This document shows, in pieces, positions 17,913 through 25,780 of a stretch of DNA of 64,000 nucleotides. How positions within the stretch are numbered: the stretch's first letter is position 1; the number at the start of each line of letters is the position of its first letter. The position numbers were made by a program, and so were the translations under genes. The DNA is from Streptomyces sp. NBC_01296. Its GTDB lineage: Bacteria > Actinomycetota > Actinomycetes > Streptomycetales > Streptomycetaceae. Below the pieces are notes generated by a model, which saw only the letters and a program-made list of their open reading frames with translations, was not told the DNA's origin and did not search any database. Where the stretch lies: positions 868,001-932,000 of the forward strand of contig NZ_CP130720.1 of the NCBI RefSeq assembly GCF_035984415.1. The letters run 5' to 3'.

Positions 17913-19196
17913 ATGGAACGCCTCGCCATCGACGAGCCGTTGGTGCGCTCTCTGCTGCGGGATCAGCATCCGGGCCTGTCAGAGCTGAGCCTGCGCCGGG
18001 TGCCCGGCGGCTGGGACAACGAACTGTGGCGCCTCGGCGATGCGTTGGCCGTACGTCTGCCACGCACGCAGCGGGCCCCGGCGCTCCTGCGCAAGGAGTA
18101 TCGCTGGCTGCCCGTTCTGGCCCCCCGGCTGCCGCTCCCGGTACCGGTCCCCGTCCGCACCGGTGCGCCATCGGCACGCTTCCCGCACCCCTGGACCGTG
18201 GCGACCTGGGTTCCGGGCGAGCCGGGCGACCACGCCGAGATCGGCCACGCGCACGAATCGGCAGACGCTCTTGCAGACTTCCTGCGGGCGCTGCACCGGC
18301 TCGCGCCCGTCGACGCACCGGCAGGCGCGAACCGCGGCGTCCCCCTCGCAACGCTCACGCACGAGTTCGAAGAGAGGATCCGAACGGTTGCTTCCAGCAG
18401 CTTCGCCGATGCCGTCCGGGCCGTGTGGGACGATGCCGTGGCGGCTCCCGAATGGCGGGGTGCACCGGTCTGGATCCATGGCGACCTTCATCCCGCGAAC
18501 GTGGTCGTGTCGGAGGGAACACTGTCCGGTGTGATCGATTTCGGCGAACTGTGCGCCGGTGATCCGGCGACGGATCTCGCGGCCGCCTGGCTGCTCCTTC
18601 CCGATGGCGCGGGCCGGCGATTCCTCGACGCCTACGCCGACGCGGACGAAGCGATGGTCCGGCGGGCCCGAGGGTGGGCCGCCCTGCGCGCCGTTTCCCT
18701 GATCGGCATCGGCCAGGCGTGGGAACGGGGTCTCCCCGGCGGGCAGCCCACGTGGGGGCGCGTCGGCAGGGCGGCTCTTGACCGGGTTTCGAGGGCCCGT
18801 TGCCTCCCGCGATCGGCTGGGCGAGCAGGAACCCGTTCGGCCATGCCGTCGGGCTCTCCCTCGGTCGACCAGGGTGACGGCACCACCGAGTCCGGCGTCA
18901 AGGGCAGCCCCGCCCAAGCGCACGCGCAAGGCGCCCAGCGGACCGGCACGTGCAGCGGCGAGGGCCGGTCGATCGCCTTCGGCTTCGAGAACTCCAAGGG
19001 CGACTTCGTGGCTCCGGCCTTCCACGGCAGGTCGGGCGTGCCCGGCGCCGTCGGCGATGAGCCGGCCACGAAGACACGGCAGCCGTCCGAAGGTGCGTCA
19101 GCCCCCGCGCGTGCTGTTCGAGTCGTCGGTGGCGCGGGCGATGCCGTCGAGCTCCTGGGCGATCCAGGCCTGCTCGGCCGCATCGCAGGTCGGTAA
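17913..19196 (+). CDS. Aminoglycoside phosphotransferase-fold kinase with run-on C-terminus
   Basis: A 427-residue ORF. The first 295 residues or so are a complete APH/choline kinase-fold enzyme with the catalytic loop IHGDLHPANVVV and the metal-binding VIDFGELCAGDPATDLA, and an end (GRAALDRV) where homologous proteins usually stop. The remaining 130 residues are low in structure, show mixed codon preference and resemble no domain, so an original stop was probably lost by a mutation near 18790. The final TAA (19194-19196) lies inside the convergent gene 19098-19547. The kinase could phosphorylate a sugar, an amino alcohol or an antibiotic. True resistance function is unproven. Confidence 0.7.
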   Translation: MERLAIDEPLVRSLLRDQHPGLSELSLRRVPGGWDNELWRLGDALAVRLPRTQRAPALLRKEYRWLPVLAPRLPLPVPVPVRTGAPSARFPHPWTVATWVPGEPGDHAEIGHAHESADALADFLRALHRLAPVDAPAGANRGVPLATLTHEFEERIRTVASSSFADAVRAVWDDAVAAPEWRGAPVWIHGDLHPANVVVSEGTLSGVIDFGELCAGDPATDLAAAWLLLPDGAGRRFLDAYADADEAMVRRARGWAALRAVSLIGIGQAWERGLPGGQPTWGRVGRAALDRVSRARCLPRSAGRAGTRSAMPSGSPSVDQGDGTTESGVKGSPAQAHAQGAQRTGTCSGEGRSIAFGFENSKGDFVAPAFHGRSGVPGAVGDEPATKTRQPSEGASAPARAVRVVGGAGDAVELLGDPGLLGRIAGR

Positions 19197-19547
19197 GGGC
19201 GCCGACGGCGCGAACTGGTGTCGGGGGCCGGTGTTGTCCACGACCGCCCAGCCCTTGCCGCCGTCGGGGGCGGCCAGTTCGACGAGGCGGTGGTCGAGGT
19301 GGCCCGTGATCATGACCGCCATGAGGGACAGGTACTCGCGCTGCAGATCGGGGGCGAGGTCGGCGTCGCCCGGCACCTCCAGGACGGCTTCCCGTCCGTC
19401 GGCCAGCAGTGCGCAGGTGGCCTGGACGGCCCTGATGAGCACCTCGAACCGCTCCCCGTTCAGGCGTGCCCGCAGGACCTCCAGGTAGGGGCCCAGAACA
19501 TCGTCCTCCTGGCCGTCCCCCGGGTCTGCCGCATGGTGCTCGATCAT
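19098..19547 (-). CDS. Hypothetical protein with a TTA codon
   Basis: A 149-residue acidic protein (starting MIEHHAADPGDGQEDD) with no recognised domain; it has alternating helical and polar segments (YLEVLRARLNGERFEVLI, REYLSLMAVMITGHLDHRL). The ATG at 19547 follows a G-rich ribosome site. Codon 118 (complement of 19194-19196) is TTA, so its expression may depend on bldA. Its last 99 bases overlap the run-on tail of the convergent phosphotransferase ORF. No function is proposed. Confidence 0.6.
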   Translation of the reverse strand: MIEHHAADPGDGQEDDVLGPYLEVLRARLNGERFEVLIRAVQATCALLADGREAVLEVPGDADLAPDLQREYLSLMAVMITGHLDHRLVELAAPDGGKGWAVVDNTGPRHQFAPSAPLPTCDAAEQAWIAQELDGIARATDDSNSTRGG

Positions 19548-20232
19548 GTTCCCCGCCCTTTCCCGGACGGCCGCGTCCCTTCGCAGTGTAGGGAGCCTGC
19601 GGGAGGTGCACGGCGGTCTTCGGCCATCCTCCAACCCGTGGCGTGATCCATCGACTTGGCATCTTCGGACCGCCCCGAGCCTCGCAACGGCCGCTGATCC
19701 CGGCAGAGTTCATGCCCACCCGATCCGACAGGGACCTCGTCACACAGGAGGTCAGGCGCCCCGTGCGCAGCAACCACCCCGCGCTGCACACCTGCGCTCC
19801 CGGGGCCGGCGCTCGCGCGATCGCATCAGTGGCCGGAAGAGGCCCATGAGCACCTCCGGGGCCGAACGTGCGTCGACGGAGTCCCGGTCCGGGAGCCCCC
19901 CGCGCCCCTCACGCGAACGTCCGTTTCGGGGCGACTATGCCACCCGCACGTCCGCCGCGAATATTCCTTCGGTAATTCCACGGTGAATTCAGCATCTCCC
20001 CACTTCCTACATTGACAGTGCGCTGCGCCCTGCGAGTTAATTAGTTCACGGGTGGCCTGATGTAGTCGTGTGTGGGCGGGATCTGGTCAGTTGGCGACCG
20101 GTTCATTCCGAACAGTCGCGGTTGTGGAGCCGTGACGGTGCCGCAACAGCAGGGCGCTCTGAAATCGCACGTGCCATGACGATCGTACATTGAGCGGGTA
20201 TTGGCGAATCCGACTCTTCCGTGGGGGGATCA
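19548..20232. other. 685-base gap without a gene; candidate terpene operon promoter
   Basis: No frame here has a protein-like sequence with a ribosome site. The stretch from about 19960 to 20060 is less G+C-rich than the flanks and contains TTGACA at 20012-20017 followed after 18 bases by GTTAAT (20036-20041), a possible sigma-70 promoter for the terpene synthase operon with a 5' leader of about 185 bases. This is an eye-read call only. Confidence 0.35.
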
Positions 20233-21270
20233 ATGGCCCGGCTCGACCCATTCCCTGTTCCCGATTTTCATCTCCCGTTCGGGAACTCCAAGCATCCACT
20301 GGCCGCCCGGGCCAACGCCGAGGCCACGTCATGGGCGTTGCGCCACGAGCTCGTCACCAACGCCTCGGAGCAGTTCGCCGGCATCGGCTGCGGCCACCTT
20401 GCGGGCCGGGTGAGCGGCGAGGTGCCGTACGACACCATCGTCCTGCTCGCCGAGTGGATGGCCTGGTCGTTCGTCCTGGACGATCAGCACGATCATCTCA
20501 TCAGGACGGGTGAACTTGCGGCCTGGCGGCCCGTCACCGATGCCATCACCCAATACCTGGAGACGGGCAGGACCAGCAGGGCCTCATCGCGCCGCAATCC
20601 GTTGGTGAGCGGATTCGTCGACCTGTGCGACCGGATCCTCGCCGGGATGTCCCCGGGGACCGCGGCCCGCTACCGGGCCCATGTGCCGCTGATGCTGCGG
20701 TCGTTGGACCAGGAGGCGGGCAATCGCGGGGCTGGTGGACGTCCGTCGATCCAGCACTACGTCCTCATGCGCCGGCACAGTTCCCAGTTGCTGCCGATGA
20801 TGGACATGGTCGAGGCCGGGCTGGGAATCGACCTGCCGCAGCCCGTCCACGACCTCCCCGCTTTCCAGGCGGTCGTCGAGAGCGCCGTCGACATCATCTC
20901 GTGGGGCAACGACATGTTCTCCCTGCCGAAGGAGCACGCCTGCGGGGACAACAACAACCTCGTCTCCCTCATCTCCTCCTGGGAGGGACGCTCCCTCCCG
21001 GACGCCGTCCAGGCGACCTGGGGGCGCATCCAGGACCGCATAGAGGACTACGTGGCAGCGGAACGACGGCTGTTTCAAGTCATCGACGCCCAGGGGGAGA
21101 TGGACCCGGCCGTACGCGCAGCGGTCACCCGGTGCGTGCGGAGTTACGAGGACTGGATGATCGGCACGGATCTGTGGCAGCGTTACGAGTGCACACGGTA
21201 CAGCGACGAACGGTTCGCAGCCGGGCTGGAGTCTGCGTACATCCGCCCGGACCTGGTCTCGGTGGCATGA
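20233..21270 (+). CDS. Class I terpene synthase (sesquiterpene-type)
   Basis: A 345-residue bacterial class I terpene cyclase. The Mg-binding aspartate motif is DDQHDH (D83-D87) and the second metal motif NDMFSLPKE (N226, S230, E234) matches ND-x2-S-x2-KE. A C-terminal RYECTRY provides the Arg-Tyr pair that senses diphosphate. It should ionise and cyclise a prenyl diphosphate, most often farnesyl diphosphate. It differs from the epi-isozizaene, pentalenene and geosmin/germacradienol sequences I know, so the product is open. The ATG has a GGGGGGAT ribosome site. A P450 follows 14 bases later, so the hydrocarbon is probably oxidised. Confidence 0.9.
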   Translation: MARLDPFPVPDFHLPFGNSKHPLAARANAEATSWALRHELVTNASEQFAGIGCGHLAGRVSGEVPYDTIVLLAEWMAWSFVLDDQHDHLIRTGELAAWRPVTDAITQYLETGRTSRASSRRNPLVSGFVDLCDRILAGMSPGTAARYRAHVPLMLRSLDQEAGNRGAGGRPSIQHYVLMRRHSSQLLPMMDMVEAGLGIDLPQPVHDLPAFQAVVESAVDIISWGNDMFSLPKEHACGDNNNLVSLISSWEGRSLPDAVQATWGRIQDRIEDYVAAERRLFQVIDAQGEMDPAVRAAVTRCVRSYEDWMIGTDLWQRYECTRYSDERFAAGLESAYIRPDLVSVA

Positions 21271-21284
21271 CAGGGAGTCGGTCC

Positions 21285-22637
21285 ATGACCCACGCGGAAC
21301 ATCCCGGCCCCGTGGTCCACGCCCCCGCGGCCCCGGGACGGTTACCGCTCCTGGGTCACGCGATCCCCCTGTGGCGGCAGCCGATCGCGTTCCTCGAATC
21401 GCTGCGCGAGTACGGCGACATCGTGCGCCTCGACATCGGCACCTGGCCCGTCCACGTGCTCACGAGCCCGGACCACGTCAACGCCGTACTGGTCCAGCAG
21501 GCCCAGCAGTTCGGCCGCGGCAGGATATTCGAGCGGCTCCGTCCTATGTTCGGCAACGGCATCGTGACGACCGACGGGGACTTCCACCGCAAACAGCGCC
21601 GGATGGTGCAACCGGCCTTCCACCGCAACCACATCGCCGACTACGCCGAGGTGATGGGCCGGGCGGCGGAGGCGATGTGCGCCTCGTGGACGGCGGGCCG
21701 CCAGGTCTCGATGCTCACGGAGACCCGCCGGTACGCCCTGTCCTCGGTCGCCGAGATGACCTTCTCGGGAGGCCTGAGCGGGGCTGCCATCGCGGAGGTG
21801 CACCGCTCCCTGCCCGTCGTCCTGGAGGGCATGCTGCTGCGCGTCGTCATGCCCAAGTCCCTGGACCGGCTGCCCATCCCGCCCAACCGGAGGTTCGACT
21901 CGGCGGCCGCCCGCCTGCGCCGCGTCATCGACCAGGTGATCGCGCAGTACGGCGCCGAGCAGGAGGGCCGGCACGACCTCCTCTCCCTGCTTTTGTCCAG
22001 CGTGGACGCCGAGACCGGCACGACGATGAGCGCCGAGCAGGTACGGGACGAGGTCATCGCGATCATGTTCGCGGGGACGGAGACCCCGGCCACCACCCTG
22101 GCCTGGATCTTCCATGAACTCGGCCGGCACCCGGAGGTGGAGAAGCGCCTCCACGCCGAGGTCGACGCGGTGGTGGGCGCGCGCCCCGTCCGCCCGGACG
22201 ACCTCCCCCGGCTGACGTACACGAACAACGTGTTCCAGGAGGCGCTGCGCCTGCACTCTCCGCTGCTGTTCACCCGGCGGTCCCTGGAGCCCGTCACCCT
22301 GGGCGGTGTCTCCATCCCGGCCGGGGCGGAACTGGCCTACAGCCCGTACGCGTTGCACCGGGACCCCGCGCTGTTCCGCGATCCCACGGCGTTCGATCCG
22401 GACCGCTGGCAGGAGGGCGGGGACGAGCTGCCCCGGCCCCACCGGTTCATCCCGTTCGGGGCGGGCCAGCACAAGTGCATCGGTGACGCGTTCGCCGTGG
22501 CGGAGATCCTGACCGCGGTGGCGACCGTGGCGTCCCGGTGGAAGCTGGTCCCCGCCCCGGGTGTGACGGTGCGTGAACTCCCGGCGGGCATACCCCAGCC
22601 CAGCGAGCTGCCCATGATCCCTGTTTCACGCCATTGA
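21285..22637 (+). CDS. Cytochrome P450, terpene-oxidising type, with a TTA codon
   Basis: A 450-residue P450 of the class that accompanies actinobacterial terpene synthases (CYP170/CYP183-like). It has the I-helix MFAGTETPATT, the K-helix EALRLHSP (ExxR) and the heme loop FGAGQHKCIGDAF with the thiolate Cys. N-terminal PGRLPLLGHAIPLW is the usual proline hinge. ATG 21285 with GGGAG 7 bases upstream is preferred over the overlapping ATG at 21267. Codon 20 (21342-21344) is TTA, so translation should need bldA, delaying oxidation of the terpene until development. No ferredoxin is adjacent; the pair at 3252-4890 could serve it (inference). Confidence 0.92.
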   Translation: MTHAEHPGPVVHAPAAPGRLPLLGHAIPLWRQPIAFLESLREYGDIVRLDIGTWPVHVLTSPDHVNAVLVQQAQQFGRGRIFERLRPMFGNGIVTTDGDFHRKQRRMVQPAFHRNHIADYAEVMGRAAEAMCASWTAGRQVSMLTETRRYALSSVAEMTFSGGLSGAAIAEVHRSLPVVLEGMLLRVVMPKSLDRLPIPPNRRFDSAAARLRRVIDQVIAQYGAEQEGRHDLLSLLLSSVDAETGTTMSAEQVRDEVIAIMFAGTETPATTLAWIFHELGRHPEVEKRLHAEVDAVVGARPVRPDDLPRLTYTNNVFQEALRLHSPLLFTRRSLEPVTLGGVSIPAGAELAYSPYALHRDPALFRDPTAFDPDRWQEGGDELPRPHRFIPFGAGQHKCIGDAFAVAEILTAVATVASRWKLVPAPGVTVRELPAGIPQPSELPMIPVSRH

Positions 22638-22681
22638 CCAGGGGCCGGTCGATCCGGTTCATTTCAGGGCGGGTTCACCGA

Positions 22682-22716
22682 TCCGCTGACGTCACACCGC
22701 TCGTGGCGTCAGCGGA
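22682..22716. terminator. Strong hairpin after the terpene P450
   Basis: A perfect 10-bp inverted repeat (TCCGCTGACG / CGTCAGCGGA) extends inward through a T-G pair and CAC/GTG to a 14-pair stem with a 7-base loop. It begins 45 bases after the P450 stop and lies 113 bases before the LAL regulator start. It probably ends the terpene operon; an operator for the regulator is the alternative. Confidence 0.5.
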
Positions 22717-22828
22717 GGATACAGCGTCGCTCCCGTTTGAGTGACGTGATCCCGCAATAATGTGCTTAAGCAGCAATTTCTCGTCCCCCGGGTCGTACAC
22801 TCGGCCGCACGCGCAGGAGGGGGCAGGA

Positions 22829-25729
22829 ATGTCACATGTCACGGAACCGCGAGGGTGGGCATCCCAGCCCCTGCTCGAACGTGAGTCCGAGATTCTCGCG
22901 ATCCACCGCGCGGTGGACGATCTCTGCGGCATCACGGACACCGGTCCCGCCGCCCGCCGCGGGGGTGTGCTGACCTTCGCGGGGTCGGCCGGCATCGGCA
23001 AGACCACGCTGCTCGCCGAAGCCCGCCGGCACGCCGCCGAGCGCAACTGCACCGTACTGTTCGCCCGCGGCGGCGAGCAGGAGAAGCAGGTGCCGTTCCA
23101 CGTGATGCGGCAGCTCATCCAGCCGGCGCTCGCCGCCATGACCGAGGCCGAACGGCACGAGGTCCTGGGCACCTGGTACAACATCGTGGCCCCGGCGCTC
23201 GGGCTGACCGCCGCCCCGGAAGTCCCCACCGCGCCCGACCCTCAAGGCGTGCGCGACGGCCTGGACTGGGTCGTCACCCATCTGACGGTGCGCAGCGCGC
23301 CCGTCGTCCTGGTCCTCGACGATGCGCACTGGGCGGACGCCGAGTCCCTGGCGTGGCTGACCGCGTTCACGGCGCGGGCCGAGGAACTGGCCATGCTGAT
23401 CATGGTGGCCTGCAGGCCGGACGAGATCCCCGCCGGCGCCGGCGCCCTGCGCGCCCTGATGGGGCGCCAGGGAACGCGTCCGCACGAGCTGGCTCCCCTC
23501 ACCACGAGCGCGGTGGCCCGCATAGTGCGCGACGCCCTCGGCCAGAGCGCCGACGACGTGTTCTGCCGGGAGTGCTGGGCGATCACCGGCGGAAACCCCT
23601 TCGAGGTCGTCGAGCTGGCCATGAAGGGCCGCGACCGCGAGCTGAAGCCGCACCAGGACAGCATCCCGGAGCTGCGCGATCTGGCCTCCGCCGTCAAGGG
23701 CAGCGGCCTGATCACCCGCCTCGAACAGTTCGGACCGTCCACCGTCCGGTTCGCCTGGGCCGCCGCTGTGCTCGGCACCGCGGTCCCGACCAGCATCGTC
23801 GGCAGTGTGGCGGCCCTCGGTGAGGCCCAGGTCGGCGAGGCCATCGACCAACTGCGCAGCGCCCGCATCCTGACCGTCCTCACCAGCCTGCGGCGCAAGG
23901 AGGTCGTGGAGTTCTTCCATCCGCTCATCGCCACCGCCGTCTACCGTTCGATCCCGCCCAGTGTCCGCGTCGCCATGCACGGCATGGCGGCCCAGGCCCT
24001 CGTCGACGACGGGCAGGGCGCCGCCGCCGCGGCCCGCCACCTGCTCGAGATGCACCCCGACGGCGATCCCTGGGTGGTGCAGCAGCTGCGCCAGGCCGCA
24101 CGCGACAGCTTCTCCGCGGGAGCGCCCGATGCCGCACGGCGCTATCTGGCCCGCGCGCTGCGCGAACCGCCGGACGTCGAGGACCGGGCCGAGGTGCTGT
24201 TCGAACTCGGCTCCGCCAACCTCCTCCACGATCCGGCGACGACCATCAACCAGCTCAGGGCCGCGCTGGAAGAGCCCAAGGCCGAACAGGGCCTGCGGGA
24301 GGCGATCACGTACCGGCTCGCCCAGGCCCTGGCCCACACCGGTCAGCTGGCGGATGCCTCCGACCTCCTCTCGGACGAGGCCAAGCGCGCCACGAGCTCC
24401 CGAACGCGGCTGCGCATGCAGGCCGAACAGTTCAAGTGGAACTCGGTCCGGGTCGACGAGGAGAACTCGCCCGCACGCTCCCGGCTCCTCGCCCAGTTCG
24501 CCAAGCGGATCACCGGCCGCGGCCTCGCCGAGCGGCACATCCTCGGCCTGCGGGCCTGGGACGCCGCCATGCGCGGCGAACCGGCCGCCACGGCACTGGA
24601 GTACGCGGAGCAGGCGCTGGACGGCGGCATGAGCTGGACCGACCAGGACTTCGGATTCGAGGTGCCGGCCTCCGTCGCCGTCACCCTCATGTACTGCGAC
24701 CAGCCGGGCCGCGCCGAGGACCTGTTCAACACCGGCATCGTCGAGTTCGAGGCGAAGGGCTGGCGCGGCGCGCACCTGTCGTTCGTGTACACGCTGCTGG
24801 GGTACGTCCGCTACCGGCGCGGACGCCTCGCCGAGGCCGAGGACTTCGTACGCAACGGCCTGCAGATCGCCGACCGCATCGGACACGGGACCCCGGCGCA
24901 GTGGTACGCGATCGGCACCCTCATCGAGACGCTGCTCGCCCGCGGGAACACCGAGGAGGCACAGCAGGTCGCCCACACGTACAAGCTGGGGGACGGCTTC
25001 CCGCAGGCGGTCGTCTACCCCGACCCGCAGGCCGTGTGGGGCAAACTCCTCCTGGCCCAGGGCAGGGTGGAGGAGGCGGTGCAGAACCTCTCCGCGGCGG
25101 GCAAGCGCCTGGATCTGCGCGGCACCCGCAACCCGTCCTGGAGTCCCTGGCAACTCGACCTGGCGCTGGCGCAGGTGGCCCGCGAGCCCGAGCAGGCGCG
25201 CGCCACGGCGGCCGAAGCGGTGTCCCGGGCCCGTGCGTTCGGCACGTCGAGCGTGATCGGCCACGCCCTGCGGGTGTCGGCGGCGGCCACCGAGCCGGCC
25301 CAGGCGGCCGTCCTGCTGCAGGAGGCGGTGGACCATCTCGAACAGTCCCCGGCCGCCTGCGAACTCGCCCATGCGCTCATCGATCACGGCACGGCCCTGC
25401 ACACCCTCGGTGACCCGCACCGGGCGGCGCAGCAGCTCTACCGGGGCATGGAAACGGCCGCCGCCTGCGGCGCCGATGCTCTTGCACGCCGCGCCCGTTC
25501 CCAGCTCGCGTCGGCCGGACTGCGCCCCCGCCGTCTGCACACGTTCGAGCAGGACACCTTGACGGTCGCCGAGAACACGGCCGCCGGGCACGCCGCCCTC
25601 GGCCTCGACAACACGGCGATCGCGGCGAAGATGCACACCGACGCCCAAGCGGTGTCGGAGCTGCTCTCGGCGGTCTTCACCAAGCTGGGCACCGACCGGC
25701 TCGGCCTGCGCCGGGCCCTGGGAATCTGA
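22829..25729 (+). CDS. LAL-type (AAA ATPase, MalT-like) transcriptional regulator
   Basis: A 966-residue protein. An N-terminal STAND/AAA ATPase has Walker A GSAGIGKTTLLAE (about residues 49-61) and Walker B VVLVLDDAHWAD. The middle is a long helical-repeat region (TPR-like). The C-terminus (NTAAGHAALGLDNTAIAAKM, then FTKLGTDRL) is a weak LuxR helix-turn-helix that lacks some conserved residues. LAL regulators are large ligand-responsive activators of antibiotic and terpene clusters. It sits downstream of the terpene synthase-P450 pair and is the best candidate regulator for it. The ATG at 22829 has AGGAGG and GCAGGA upstream; the longer ORF from 22760 has none. Confidence 0.85.
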   Translation: MSHVTEPRGWASQPLLERESEILAIHRAVDDLCGITDTGPAARRGGVLTFAGSAGIGKTTLLAEARRHAAERNCTVLFARGGEQEKQVPFHVMRQLIQPALAAMTEAERHEVLGTWYNIVAPALGLTAAPEVPTAPDPQGVRDGLDWVVTHLTVRSAPVVLVLDDAHWADAESLAWLTAFTARAEELAMLIMVACRPDEIPAGAGALRALMGRQGTRPHELAPLTTSAVARIVRDALGQSADDVFCRECWAITGGNPFEVVELAMKGRDRELKPHQDSIPELRDLASAVKGSGLITRLEQFGPSTVRFAWAAAVLGTAVPTSIVGSVAALGEAQVGEAIDQLRSARILTVLTSLRRKEVVEFFHPLIATAVYRSIPPSVRVAMHGMAAQALVDDGQGAAAAARHLLEMHPDGDPWVVQQLRQAARDSFSAGAPDAARRYLARALREPPDVEDRAEVLFELGSANLLHDPATTINQLRAALEEPKAEQGLREAITYRLAQALAHTGQLADASDLLSDEAKRATSSRTRLRMQAEQFKWNSVRVDEENSPARSRLLAQFAKRITGRGLAERHILGLRAWDAAMRGEPAATALEYAEQALDGGMSWTDQDFGFEVPASVAVTLMYCDQPGRAEDLFNTGIVEFEAKGWRGAHLSFVYTLLGYVRYRRGRLAEAEDFVRNGLQIADRIGHGTPAQWYAIGTLIETLLARGNTEEAQQVAHTYKLGDGFPQAVVYPDPQAVWGKLLLAQGRVEEAVQNLSAAGKRLDLRGTRNPSWSPWQLDLALAQVAREPEQARATAAEAVSRARAFGTSSVIGHALRVSAAATEPAQAAVLLQEAVDHLEQSPAACELAHALIDHGTALHTLGDPHRAAQQLYRGMETAAACGADALARRARSQLASAGLRPRRLHTFEQDTLTVAENTAAGHAALGLDNTAIAAKMHTDAQAVSELLSAVFTKLGTDRLGLRRALGI

Positions 25730-25741
25730 CGGCCGGACGCC

Positions 25742-25780
25742 GCCCGCCTTGCGCTGTGGACGTCACAGCGGAAGGCGGGC
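25742..25780. terminator. Bidirectional terminator hairpin between convergent genes
   Basis: A 17-bp stem with one mismatch (left arm 25742-25758, right arm 25764-25780) around the 5-base loop GACGT. It spans the stop codon of the kinase-transporter gene and lies 13 bases past the regulator stop. Confidence 0.7.

Noticed and set aside
19643..19849. Small ORF in the gap before the terpene synthase
   Set aside because: No ribosome site and low-quality protein sequence; also contradicted by mixed codon bias.
22832..25648. Long minus-strand ORF (938 codons) opposite the LAL regulator
   Set aside because: Composition of an antisense shadow; the plus strand has Walker A and B motifs and a good ribosome site.
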